DNA of 64,000 nucleotides from Paenisporosarcina quisquiliarum_A (GTDB lineage: Bacteria > Bacillota > Bacilli > Bacillales_A > Planococcaceae), in contig NZ_JBHZRU010000009.1 of assembly GCF_043641925.1 (NCBI RefSeq), positions 1 through 64,000 on the forward strand. Reading direction: 5' to 3'. Below the pieces are notes generated by a model, which ran no database searches, was not told the DNA's origin, and saw nothing but the letters and a program-made list of their open reading frames with translations. Positions within the stretch are counted from its first letter, which is position 1. Every line of letters begins with the position of its first letter. Below are positions 35,270 to 43,882 of the stretch, piece by piece. A program made the position numbers and the translations under genes.

Positions 35270-36925
35270 TCACTTGATTCCCGGACGTACCCACAATTTA
35301 GAAAAGTCTACGTAGCCGAAGTGCTTAATCGTAATGTTCATTAAATCTGCTGAGAATGGGATTTGACGTTTTTCATAATAAAGCGGAATCATAATTGATG
35401 ATTCTAGTAAGGCTCTTTCAACCTTCAAATTTAAAGCAGTCCATTCATGGAATGGTGTGCGGGCATATTCATTCATGTAATTAGTCAATGTGTTATTTGT
35501 TTTTATTATTTTCGCTAACGGTGAGTAACCATTTTTTAAAAAGTGGTAAAAAGAAAAGTTTTGATTCAACTCGAAAACTTCGCCATGAATGAACAAATCC
35601 ACTTGTTGGTTATTTTCGCTATTGGTTATGGTATCTTCGAATGATATCCATTTTATTTCAACGGGGATCCCTTCAGACTCAAATGTTTCTTTTAGCCATT
35701 GAGTTGTGTTTTCTGTGTAACCGACGAGTTTCATAATAAGTGTTCCAGTAAATTTAGGACGTTCTACTTGAGGAACAACATAGTGTTGGTCCTGTCCAAA
35801 CAGACAGCTTTTTTGGTTTGGTAATGCTCGAGAAGATACCCGACCAATATCATGACGGTGCTTTGAAATCACATAGTGGATGTAATCTCTTACTTCTTTT
35901 CGTTGAATGTCAGTGTTGCGGAAAGTATTCATAATGACGACACCAAACCCTGAATCGCTTTCAACTTCAAATGTATCTTTTACATCCTCTTTTGTTGAAG
36001 AACGGTATACGATGTCGAAATCTTTAGGTACTTGCACAAATTCTACTTCATCAAGTAATGGTCTTTCTTGAAAATAATCTTTAAATGCAAATAAAGTCGT
36101 TTTTAAATCATGGCTATTTTCAGCGTAAAATGCGCCTGTTCCTAAAAGCTGGTCTTTACTTTCTTTGTAAATACTCGCATTTAACGTCCCAATCATTTGT
36201 AGAACATAGCTACAACCATCCGGAAAACAAATATCTATTACTAATGGAGCAATAACCTTAATTTTTTGAATAGGTTGCCACAGCTCCTTAAAATGAGCGT
36301 CCTTGCGAAGCTTTTCTAAACAATCAACAACATCTTCGGCTAATAAAATCGAACCATCATGAAATTTAACATCTTTTTTTAAGTAAAGTCTTAGCTTTGT
36401 TTTGGATTCATCCCAACTGTGAGCTAGCTCTGGATAGATAACGCCTTGATTATCGACTGTGACTAATCGATTAAAAACATTCGCCACCATATTTGCGCTA
36501 TGTACTTCCGCAGCCTTTAAAGGATGCATGGTGAGTAACGGATAACGTCTTGGAATAATGAGCTTGTCTATTTCATTTGCACTTTGAACGTAACCTAGTC
36601 TTGAACTGAATTTATTCATTAAACGAAGTTTACTATCTTTAGACCAATCGAATAAAAGATATTTACTACTCATTTCAATGGGTTCAATTTCAATCAACTT
36701 CATTAGCTGTTCTTCAAATACTTCTTCTACATCCTTCATCCATTGTAGTTTCGATACATTTCCGCGACCTTTACCAGATGTAAAGGTTAGCCAGCCTTGC
36801 GTAACCCATTTTTGGATATAACGAGTTGTTTGTTTAGAACTTAATTGAAGAATCTCCGCAATTTCCTTTTGTTTAATTTCACCAGAGTCAACAGCATTCC
36901 ATAATGTTAAAAGATAATGATCCAT
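35270..36925 (-). CDS. SgrR-type transcriptional regulator with solute-binding domain
   Basis: 551 aa. The N-terminal ~115 residues form an SgrR-like winged helix (KQKEIAEILQLSSKQTTRYI). The rest resembles an oligopeptide-binding protein (SBP_bac_5): TMHPLKAAEVHSANMVANVF, PELAHSWDE and LKKDVKFHDGSILLAEDVVD. No signal peptide, so ligand sensing is in the cytoplasm. AGGAGG fits ATG 36923-36925; an ATG six codons upstream precedes that site. It is divergent from an MFS transporter with 100 bases between starts, so it probably controls it. Confidence 0.88.
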   Translation of the reverse strand: MDHYLLTLWNAVDSGEIKQKEIAEILQLSSKQTTRYIQKWVTQGWLTFTSGKGRGNVSKLQWMKDVEEVFEEQLMKLIEIEPIEMSSKYLLFDWSKDSKLRLMNKFSSRLGYVQSANEIDKLIIPRRYPLLTMHPLKAAEVHSANMVANVFNRLVTVDNQGVIYPELAHSWDESKTKLRLYLKKDVKFHDGSILLAEDVVDCLEKLRKDAHFKELWQPIQKIKVIAPLVIDICFPDGCSYVLQMIGTLNASIYKESKDQLLGTGAFYAENSHDLKTTLFAFKDYFQERPLLDEVEFVQVPKDFDIVYRSSTKEDVKDTFEVESDSGFGVVIMNTFRNTDIQRKEVRDYIHYVISKHRHDIGRVSSRALPNQKSCLFGQDQHYVVPQVERPKFTGTLIMKLVGYTENTTQWLKETFESEGIPVEIKWISFEDTITNSENNQQVDLFIHGEVFELNQNFSFYHFLKNGYSPLAKIIKTNNTLTNYMNEYARTPFHEWTALNLKVERALLESSIMIPLYYEKRQIPFSADLMNITIKHFGYVDFSKLWVRPGIK

Positions 36926-37025
36926 CTTAACCTCCTCTTGCATAAGTGGACATTTTTATACTAATTGTCTATTTTTAGGAACTTGAGTCTAGTTTAATAT
37001 ACAAAAGACAGAGGAGGTATGCAAC

Positions 37026-38300
37026 ATGAATTGGAAAGACTATCCACAAAATATTAAAGTTCGTTTAATCACTTCTTTTTTTAACCGCGCAGTATCGTCA
37101 GCAGTTATGCCATTTATGGCATTGTTCTTTGCTCTAGAAATGAGTAAGGTGTGGGCTGGAATTTTTTTAGTATTTACTGTCATCATAAGTTTTTTTATTA
37201 ATTTAATTGGCGGATATATATCCGATCGATTTCCACGAAAGAAGGTTTTATTATCTACCTCTTCGTTAAGTGCAGTGATGTTTTTACTGATGACGATTAG
37301 TTTAATTCCTGTAAATAATGTTATTTGGTTATTTGCCATTGCGTATGTAGGGTTTGTCATTACAAGTAGTCTAGGCAGACCAGCGATGCATGCCATTATT
37401 ATCGATTCCACTACGCCTGAAAATCGAAAGGCAGTATATGCGATTGATTATTGGATGATCAATTTGTCGATGGCAATTGGTGCTGCATTAGGTGGCTTGC
37501 TGTATGTAAATCACCAAATTGAGTTATTTGTTTTGCTGAGTGTTACTTCTGCGATTCTTCCAATCTCTTATAAAATCTGGCTTATTGATGAACATACAAA
37601 TCGTTTAGAAAAGCAACATCAAAACGTATTTATCGATTTAATTCAAAATTATAAAGTTGCTTTTCAAGATCGACCATTCGTTAAAGTTGTTGTTGGATCG
37701 ATGTTCATTTTTGCAGCGGAATTTTCTTTAAATAGTTATATTGGTGTTCGATTGGCAGAAACTTTTAAGACCGTCAATATTGGTGATTTTGACATTGGTG
37801 GAGTTCGTATGTTGAGTATTTTAAATATCGAAAATATGTTACTCGTTGTTTGTTTAACCTTTTTTATTACCAAATTTACAGATCGTTTTAATAAGCAAAA
37901 AATGATGTTAGTTGGACTTATTATTTATGGAATCGGTTATGTAACGATTACTTCTGCAAATTCGTGGTATCTGCTCATTATCTTTGGTTTTATCGCGACG
38001 ATGGGTGAGTTAATTTATTCGCCGATTCGAAATGCTGAGCAGGCCAACATGATGCCAACTGATAAGAGAGGGTCATATTCTGCATTTTCAAATCTGTCAT
38101 TTTCAGGAGCTGACTTAATCGCAAGATCTACAATCATAATTGGTGCATTCTTAATACCTACGATGATGTCGGTTTATATCGGAGTCATCCTAATGATTGG
38201 TATATTTCTCGTTTATACCGGGTTATTTGTGAAGAGCTCCCAGCCGTTATTAAATAAAAAAGCGATTTTGACTACAACAATGAAGATGTTTATAAAATAA
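37026..38300 (+). CDS. MFS transporter, divergent from the SgrR-type regulator
   Basis: 424 aa with about 12 membrane segments and MFS motif A in GGYISDRFPRKKVLL (~residue 60). In enterobacteria SgrR-type regulators sit beside sugar efflux genes such as setA, so this could be a sugar or drug exporter. GAGGAGG precedes the ATG. The threonine aldolase gene follows after 59 bases on the same strand without a clear terminator, so the two could be co-transcribed. Confidence 0.88.
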   Translation: MNWKDYPQNIKVRLITSFFNRAVSSAVMPFMALFFALEMSKVWAGIFLVFTVIISFFINLIGGYISDRFPRKKVLLSTSSLSAVMFLLMTISLIPVNNVIWLFAIAYVGFVITSSLGRPAMHAIIIDSTTPENRKAVYAIDYWMINLSMAIGAALGGLLYVNHQIELFVLLSVTSAILPISYKIWLIDEHTNRLEKQHQNVFIDLIQNYKVAFQDRPFVKVVVGSMFIFAAEFSLNSYIGVRLAETFKTVNIGDFDIGGVRMLSILNIENMLLVVCLTFFITKFTDRFNKQKMMLVGLIIYGIGYVTITSANSWYLLIIFGFIATMGELIYSPIRNAEQANMMPTDKRGSYSAFSNLSFSGADLIARSTIIIGAFLIPTMMSVYIGVILMIGIFLVYTGLFVKSSQPLLNKKAILTTTMKMFIK

Positions 38301-38359
38301 TCAAACTGCTATATATTTAATCTAGTAAGCAAATGGGTGTATAGAGGGGCGATCACACA

Positions 38360-39457
38360 ATGAGTAGTAGTAAAGCATTATTCAAAGCTTTTAAAGAGTC
38401 CAACATTCAATTGGCCGGACATGGTAAGCGAAATGTGAAAGTCCTTAAAGAAGCATTTCACCAAGTTGATGGAGATTTAGAGAGTGACATTTACGGAAGC
38501 GGGAAAATTATTGAGGATTTCCAGAACAAAATGGCTGCTTTTTTAGGTAAGGAATCTGCCGTATTTTTCCCGAGTGGTACGATGGCTCAACAAATCGCTT
38601 TACGCATTTGGTGTGACCGGAAAAATGTGAAGAAAGTCGCTTATCATCCTCTATGTCATTTAGAGATTCATGAAGCAGATGGCTTAAAAGAATTGCATCA
38701 CATTGAGACTGTTTTGTTAGCAGATAAGACCAGAGTGATTACCTTAGAAGACGTAATGAATATGGAAGAAAACATCGCGTGTTTGTTGCTGGAATTACCT
38801 CAACGAGAAATTGGAGGGCAATTACCTGACTTTGAAACGCTAGTAGAAATATCGAAGTATTGTCGTGAAAAAAGGATTCAGTTGCATTTAGATGGTGCAC
38901 GTTTACTGGAAATTCTTCCGTATTACCAGAAATCAGCTGCTGAAGTTTGTGGTTTGTTTGACAGTGTCTACATCTCTGTTTATAAAGGAATCGGAGGTAT
39001 CGCAGGGGCGGTGCTTGCAGGTGACAATGATTTCACACAGGAATCGATGGTGTGGAAGCAACGATATGGTGGGAATTTAATCAGTCTCTATCCGTATATC
39101 ATTTCGGCGGATACTTATTTTGATCAACGTGTAGACAAAATGGACCAATATTACCGTGATGCTAAAGATTTGGCTAACCGATTTAATTCATGTCATGCGG
39201 TGACAACTATCCCTGCAGTACCTGTTTCAAACATGTTTCATGTACATTTTGATGCTTCAAAAGAAGAGATGGAGCATATCTTAAAAGAAATTATGGAGAC
39301 TTCTAATGTGGGTATCTCAGGTTATGTAAGAGAAACAAGTGATCACTCTTGTAACTTTGAAGTAAGTCTTGGTGATCAGTATGAAAGCATTACTGAGGAC
39401 CAATTGAACTCTGTTTTTGACATGCTGAACGAACGAATGAAGAAAATTAAAAATTGA
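38360..39457 (+). CDS. Threonine aldolase family PLP enzyme
   Basis: 365-aa fold-type I PLP enzyme of the beta-eliminating lyase / low-specificity threonine aldolase group, which cleaves threonine-type beta-hydroxy amino acids to glycine and an aldehyde. Visible are DIYGSGK near residue 45, FFPSGTMAQQIAL (cofactor phosphate region, ~72), HLDGARLLE (~178) and the cofactor lysine in SVYKGIGG (~212). Preceded by an AGAGGGG site and followed by a strong terminator. Confidence 0.88.
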   Translation: MSSSKALFKAFKESNIQLAGHGKRNVKVLKEAFHQVDGDLESDIYGSGKIIEDFQNKMAAFLGKESAVFFPSGTMAQQIALRIWCDRKNVKKVAYHPLCHLEIHEADGLKELHHIETVLLADKTRVITLEDVMNMEENIACLLLELPQREIGGQLPDFETLVEISKYCREKRIQLHLDGARLLEILPYYQKSAAEVCGLFDSVYISVYKGIGGIAGAVLAGDNDFTQESMVWKQRYGGNLISLYPYIISADTYFDQRVDKMDQYYRDAKDLANRFNSCHAVTTIPAVPVSNMFHVHFDASKEEMEHILKEIMETSNVGISGYVRETSDHSCNFEVSLGDQYESITEDQLNSVFDMLNERMKKIKN

Positions 39458-39470
39458 TCACATGAATTAA

Positions 39471-39510
39471 CCTCCCAGTTCCTTTTTAGGTACTGGGAGG
39501 TTTTATTTTT
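39471..39510. terminator. Two-way terminator between threonine aldolase and lytH
   Basis: CCTCCCAGT (39471-39479) pairs with ACTGGGAGG (39492-39500), followed by T-rich sequence. Confidence 0.85.
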
Positions 39511-39515
39511 TCATT

Positions 39516-40508
39516 TTAACTGCCTCTTTTACGTTCTTCTTGTTCCCATCTTCTTAATGCAGGGAAGGGATCGTAAGCCCATTCTGTACGGCCATTAAAT
39601 TTATACATACCGTAATGCAGATGCGGAGGGAAGCGGCCTGAAGTCCATTTTTTCCCGTACCCTGAACTGCCTACATATCCTATAATCGTACCCGGTTCAA
39701 TAATATCGCCTTGTTTGACTTTTTTGTTAAAGCTCGATAAATGAGCGTAATAATGATAGGTATTATTTACATCTCGTATGCCAACCCGCCATCCACCATA
39801 TTCGTTCCAACCCATTGTTTCAATCATGCCATATGTGGTGGATTTAACAGGCATTCCATAGGAAGCAAACAAGTCTGTACCTTCATGAATTCTTCTGCCA
39901 CCCCATCCACGACGATCTCCCCATGTACTTCGATAGCTATAATCTTGTCTAAGTGGAAGCGGGAATGCATGCTGATCTAAATTGATTGTTTCAAAATGCT
40001 GATAAATCTTCGCTGTTGTCAAGATTTGATTAACAGCCAAATCATTCTGATAGTAGTTCTTAACGGCTTTTTTAAAGTCCTTTTCGCTATGTCCTTGTAC
40101 ATTCAATAACTCGACAAGCGTCCCCATCACATCGTCATCATTCTTCCGGTCTGCTAGCCCATCACCATTAGCGTCCACACCATTCCCATTAAAAAATGTG
40201 ATGGACAGTGAGTAATTATCATCTCGTTGTGGATTAAGTGGACCTACCCAGTAGTCATCTGAAAATTGCATGGCGACAATTCCGTCTCGCTTTGGTAGAT
40301 CTCTCCGTACTTCTTGGATATTCCGTTCATACTGATCAATTGCGGCTAAATAATACCATGGCAAAATGTCGCTCGAGTAATTTATATAATAGGCCATTCG
40401 CTTTTCCAACACTTGTTCTCTCGTGGGTTGCTGTTCATTCGCATATGCACCAGAGGAAAGTAGTAAGAAACAGGCACTAAGTGTAGTTAATCGAAGCCAT
40501 CGATTCAA
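39516..40508 (-). CDS. lytH: M23 metallopeptidase, LytH-type (L-Ala-D-Glu endopeptidase of spore cortex)
   Basis: 330 aa. Signal-type hydrophobic start (RLTTLSACFLLLSSGAYA), a ~170-residue middle domain, and a C-terminal lysostaphin-like M23 domain with zinc ligands in HEGTDLF and HLHYG. Length and layout match B. subtilis LytH, which trims cortex peptidoglycan side chains to single L-Ala late in sporulation. The frame starts five codons earlier with ATG, but GGAGGG sits inside that stretch and fits the TTG used here. Orthology to LytH is likely but not proved. Confidence 0.8.
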   Translation of the reverse strand: MNRWLRLTTLSACFLLLSSGAYANEQQPTREQVLEKRMAYYINYSSDILPWYYLAAIDQYERNIQEVRRDLPKRDGIVAMQFSDDYWVGPLNPQRDDNYSLSITFFNGNGVDANGDGLADRKNDDDVMGTLVELLNVQGHSEKDFKKAVKNYYQNDLAVNQILTTAKIYQHFETINLDQHAFPLPLRQDYSYRSTWGDRRGWGGRRIHEGTDLFASYGMPVKSTTYGMIETMGWNEYGGWRVGIRDVNNTYHYYAHLSSFNKKVKQGDIIEPGTIIGYVGSSGYGKKWTSGRFPPHLHYGMYKFNGRTEWAYDPFPALRRWEQEERKRGS

Positions 40509-40585
40509 TTCGTATCCCTCCAAAGGTCGTGATGTCTTGTAGTTTTCCCAGGAAAGATATTTTCATGAATGAATTATGAAATTGG

Positions 40586-41293
40586 CTATTCTTTTTTTTG
40601 ACAAGCTTTAATAAAAGCTTGAAATATGGAAACGGACGATGAATCATTCTTTTTGAACATGCCTTCAGGATGCCATTGAATACCTAAAACAAAATCATGT
40701 TCTTTGCTCTCAATCGCTTCAATTAAACCATCATTTGCAATTGCGCAAATTTCAAAAGCTTTAGGGATTTTTTTAACTGCTTGATGGTGAAAACTATTCA
40801 CTTTTACCAAATCGCTTTGTAAAATACCATAAAGCTTAGTTGCTTTTTCTATTTGAATAAAATGCGAAGCGTGATGGCGAGGAGCCAATTGCGTATGTTG
40901 CAAAAGTGGTTTATCAAATTGAGAATAAATATCTTGATAGATATTTCCTCCTGCCGCAATGTTAAGAATTTGAATTCCTCTGCAAATTCCTAAAATGGGT
41001 TTATTGAGTTTTAACATTTTTTGAGTTAGGGCTATTTCAAAGGTGTCTCTTTCTGGAGAGACATTGCCAAGATGTGGAATAGGTTCTTCGAAAAATAAAG
41101 TGGGGTCGACATCACCGCCACCAGTTAAAAGTAATCCATCCAATAAAAGTGCGATAGACTGAACATCCTCATCGTTTAGATTGGGCAACACAATTGGTAA
41201 ACCGCCAAACGAAGTAATACCATCAAGATAGTCTGTTGAAACAGATAACACGTGATCCTTTAAATTTGTTGATACGCCAATAGTAGGTTTCAA
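40586..41293 (-). CDS. Class I glutamine amidotransferase-like hydrolase (peptidase C26, PuuD-like)
   Basis: 235 aa. The catalytic Cys lies in GICRGIQ (~residue 112), and the His/Glu pair in QWHPEG (~residue 208). It begins KPTIGVSTN as in the gamma-glutamyl-GABA hydrolase family, which opens gamma-glutamyl amides. The frame is open 36 codons further upstream through a hydrophobic, unrelated stretch. A TTG with AAGGACG at the correct distance was therefore chosen. Single gene; the substrate could be another gamma-glutamyl compound. Confidence 0.85.
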   Translation of the reverse strand: MKPTIGVSTNLKDHVLSVSTDYLDGITSFGGLPIVLPNLNDEDVQSIALLLDGLLLTGGGDVDPTLFFEEPIPHLGNVSPERDTFEIALTQKMLKLNKPILGICRGIQILNIAAGGNIYQDIYSQFDKPLLQHTQLAPRHHASHFIQIEKATKLYGILQSDLVKVNSFHHQAVKKIPKAFEICAIANDGLIEAIESKEHDFVLGIQWHPEGMFKKNDSSSVSIFQAFIKACQKKE

Positions 41294-41510
41294 AATGAAT
41301 CGTCCTTTCAACCTAAGGTCGTTCATTTTATGTATAAATTCCCTCATGTATTTGCAAAAAATGAGAAAGTAAATATGTCGATAATAAGATAACAGGAACA
41401 TGTCAATTCAATGACATAAGGGCTTATTGGTTTAATTCTTATCATAATTTCGTTAAGATGCAGGCTAGGCATTAAATACATGCGTTAGATTTGAAAGGAG
41501 ATTTTCATCC

Positions 41511-42293
41511 ATGAATTATAAAAAATACTTACTTCCTTTAGCTGCAGGTGCTCTGGCACTTGGATTAACAGCTTGTAGTGAAGAAGATAAATCAGCTAAA
41601 GAAGAATCACCTAAAGAAGAAGTAGCGCAAGAAGAAACAAAAGCCCCATCTGAACAGGATGCAAAAGCTGCAGCAAAAGAAATGGAAGACAACTTAGCTA
41701 AACAGCAAGTTGATGAAAAAGAAATCGTAGCGATTGTTAATAAAGAAGAACTTACTGGTGAACAATATAACGAAGCATTGGCTTCGATTCAAGGTCAAAT
41801 GCAACAAATGGGTCAAGATCCAAATAGCAAAGAAGCAGCAGAGCAATTAAAGACGCAAACGATAGATTCCCTTGTGAATCAAACGTTGATTCTTCAAAAA
41901 GCAGAAGAAGCTAAAATAACAGCTTCTGAAAAAGAAGTTGAAGAGCGTTATGCTACATTTGAAGAGCAATTTGGTGGAGAAGAAGCCATGACTAAAGCAC
42001 TTAAAGAACAAAACATGGAATTAGGAAAATTAAAAGAACAAATCGCCCAATCCATCGTTTTTGAAAAATATCAAGACAAAGTAGTACCTGCGGCTGAAGT
42101 AACTGATGAAGAAATTCAAGCTTATTACGATCAAGCAGCAGCTCAATCTAAAGAAGCGGGTCAAGAACTACCTCCTCTTGAAGAAGCAAGTAAAGAAATC
42201 AAAGGAGTCTTAGAACAGCAACAACAACAAGAAAAGTTCGCTGCACATGTAGAAGAAATAAAAGCTGATGCTGAAATTGATGTAAAAATTTAA
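41511..42293 (+). CDS. SurA/PrsA-like lipoprotein
   Basis: 260 aa. Lipoprotein signal peptide with lipobox LTAC (Cys22), then a Glu/Lys-rich linker and a SurA N-terminal-type chaperone fold (IVNKEELTGEQYNEAL, TIDSLVNQTLILQKAEE). No parvulin isomerase domain is present, so it is probably a membrane-anchored chaperone rather than a PPIase. AAGGAG precedes the ATG and a strong terminator follows. Confidence 0.85.
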   Translation: MNYKKYLLPLAAGALALGLTACSEEDKSAKEESPKEEVAQEETKAPSEQDAKAAAKEMEDNLAKQQVDEKEIVAIVNKEELTGEQYNEALASIQGQMQQMGQDPNSKEAAEQLKTQTIDSLVNQTLILQKAEEAKITASEKEVEERYATFEEQFGGEEAMTKALKEQNMELGKLKEQIAQSIVFEKYQDKVVPAAEVTDEEIQAYYDQAAAQSKEAGQELPPLEEASKEIKGVLEQQQQQEKFAAHVEEIKADAEIDVKI

Positions 42294-42310
42294 TCATTGG
42301 TTATTTTGGA

Positions 42311-42343
42311 AAGACACCTTCCGCAATGGAAGGTGTCTTTTTT
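42311..42343 (+). terminator. Terminator after the SurA-like lipoprotein
   Basis: AAGACACCTTCC (42311-42322) pairs with GGAAGGTGTCTT (42328-42339), then T residues. Confidence 0.92.
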
Positions 42344-42368
42344 GTGATTCAAAATAGGGGAGAGTTTA

Positions 42369-42554
42369 TCATTGTTCTCGTTTCTTACGTTGGTTTTGCG
42401 TCATAGGCTCATGCTTTGGATTTAAATTTCCTAACTCAGCTAATTCCATAGAAATTTCTTCTCTTTGTGAAGGAGTTCTTTTTCTAGAACGTAATGTGAA
42501 ATCAGTAAATGAAACCGTCTTATTATTGACTCCATTTTGATAATCTTTTTTCAT
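42369..42554 (-). CDS. Small basic protein of unknown function
   Basis: 61 aa, hydrophilic and basic (KRTPSQREEISMELAELGNL, ending QNQRKKREQ). Low in hydrophobic residues, with no Cys or Trp, a composition common among small spore proteins of this group, but I cannot name the family. AAAGGAG is well placed before the ATG. Confidence 0.6.
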   Translation of the reverse strand: MKKDYQNGVNNKTVSFTDFTLRSRKRTPSQREEISMELAELGNLNPKHEPMTQNQRKKREQ

Positions 42555-42706
42555 GAAAACTCTCCTTTCAAATTTCGAATCCTCCTTATCATGAGTTAAT
42601 TCATGCGAATAATGTATGCCATTTTATATGTGATAAATATGAGTAAAATGATAGTATGGGAAATATAAGCAAAACATGAATTTTGTCACACCGGAGGTTT
42701 AAAAGT

Positions 42707-43249
42707 ATGACTAATATCGTTGAAATACAGCCACATAATGAAATATGGGCACAACAATTTAATGAATTAAAAAGTGAATTTATCAATGAACTGGACAGTC
42801 TGATCATTTCGGTTGAACATGTTGGAAGCACGTCAATCGAAGGGCTTTCTGCCAAACCAATTTTGGACATAGATATTGTTATCAATGATGTTAGCTTATT
42901 CCCAAAAGTTTGTACCAGATTAGAGAAAATGGGCTATATCTATCATGGTAATCAAGGAATTGAAGGACGAGAAGTCTTTAAAAGAAATAGAAATGAGTTA
43001 TTAAATATAAATAAACCTCCACACCATCTTTATGTATGCTCATTAGATAGCAAAGAATTAAATAGGCATTTGGCATTTAGAGATTATTTGCGACAACATC
43101 CGGATGAAGCCAAAGAGTATGAGGTCCTTAAAAAATCCTTGGCAGCCACGGTTAACACAAGAGAAGAATATACAGAAGGTAAAACCGAATTTGTTGAATC
43201 GGTTTTAGAGAAAACGTTAAGTACTTATATAGTATATTGTGCTAAATAA
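42707..43249 (+). CDS. GrpB family nucleotidyltransferase-like protein
   Basis: 180 aa of the GrpB/UPF0157 family (nucleotidyltransferase fold). Landmarks are VEHVGSTSIEGLSAKPILDI with DIVIND (residues ~38-62), where the Gly-Ser and Asp residues form the nucleotide-binding core, and HHLYVC downstream. The physiological role is unclear. CGGAGG precedes this ATG; an in-frame start eight codons upstream lies before that site. A Nudix gene follows 25 bases later, so the two are probably co-transcribed. Confidence 0.88.
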   Translation: MTNIVEIQPHNEIWAQQFNELKSEFINELDSLIISVEHVGSTSIEGLSAKPILDIDIVINDVSLFPKVCTRLEKMGYIYHGNQGIEGREVFKRNRNELLNINKPPHHLYVCSLDSKELNRHLAFRDYLRQHPDEAKEYEVLKKSLAATVNTREEYTEGKTEFVESVLEKTLSTYIVYCAK

Positions 43250-43274
43250 AGTTTTTTAAATGGGGGATTTAAAA

Positions 43275-43748
43275 ATGACACATCAACACCCAAAACATAT
43301 TATTGCAGTTTCGGCCTTTATCACCAATGAACAAGGAAAAGTATTATTGGTTAAAACACATTGGCGTAAAGATACTTGGGAGTGTCCTGGTGGTCAAGTT
43401 GAAGAAGGAGAAGCATTAGATCAAGCTGTCATCAGGGAAGTTTTTGAAGAAACAGGAGTCTTGATTAAACCTCTCGGGATTACTGGGGTTTATTATAATG
43501 TTACAAAACAATTGTTGTCTGTTGTATTTAAGGCTATATACATAAGTGGAGAAATTGAGATTCAACCCGAAGAAATAAAGGAAGCTGCATTTATTAAATT
43601 GACATCTGATAATATTGAGGAGTACATCACGCGACCTAATATGATATCGCGAACGCTTGATTCAATGAATGCGGAACACTTCATTCCTTATGAAACAATT
43701 GAAATAGGTCCATATAATTTACTGGGAAGATTAGAAAACTTAGTTTAA
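43275..43748 (+). CDS. Nudix hydrolase
   Basis: 157 aa. The Nudix box GGQVEEGEALDQAVIREVFE continues ETGVLI (residues ~38-63) and is complete (GX5EX7REUXEEXGU). GGGGG is spaced correctly for this ATG, and an ATG five codons upstream falls before it. Probably co-transcribed with the grpB-like gene. Substrate unknown; ADP-sugars, NTPs or similar are typical. Confidence 0.9.
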   Translation: MTHQHPKHIIAVSAFITNEQGKVLLVKTHWRKDTWECPGGQVEEGEALDQAVIREVFEETGVLIKPLGITGVYYNVTKQLLSVVFKAIYISGEIEIQPEEIKEAAFIKLTSDNIEEYITRPNMISRTLDSMNAEHFIPYETIEIGPYNLLGRLENLV

Positions 43749-43763
43749 TTAGAAATTTATTTG

Positions 43764-43788
43764 AAGGATCCTTTTGGGTCCTTTTTTT
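43764..43788 (+). terminator. Terminator after the Nudix gene
   Basis: AAGGATCC pairs with GGGTCCTT (one wobble) over a TTTT loop, followed by T residues. Confidence 0.75.
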
Positions 43789-43828
43789 CGTTTAATAAAG
43801 TTTGAAAAAATCGAAGTTGACCTTTAGA

Positions 43829-43860
43829 GTAATTTAAATTACGATATAAAGTAATTAAAG
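43829..43860 (+). promoter_or_regulatory. Operator-like palindrome upstream of the M3 peptidase operon
   Basis: GTAATTTAAATTAC (43829-43842) is a perfect 14-base palindrome, followed by TATAAA (43845) and a further half-site GTAATTA (43851). The stretch from 43843 (GATATAAAGTAATTAAAG) resembles the region 60294-60312 before ribA. It probably overlaps the promoter and could bind a repressor, perhaps the HTH protein encoded in this operon. Confidence 0.45.
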
Positions 43861-43882
43861 AAAAATACTGGGAGGATATCGT

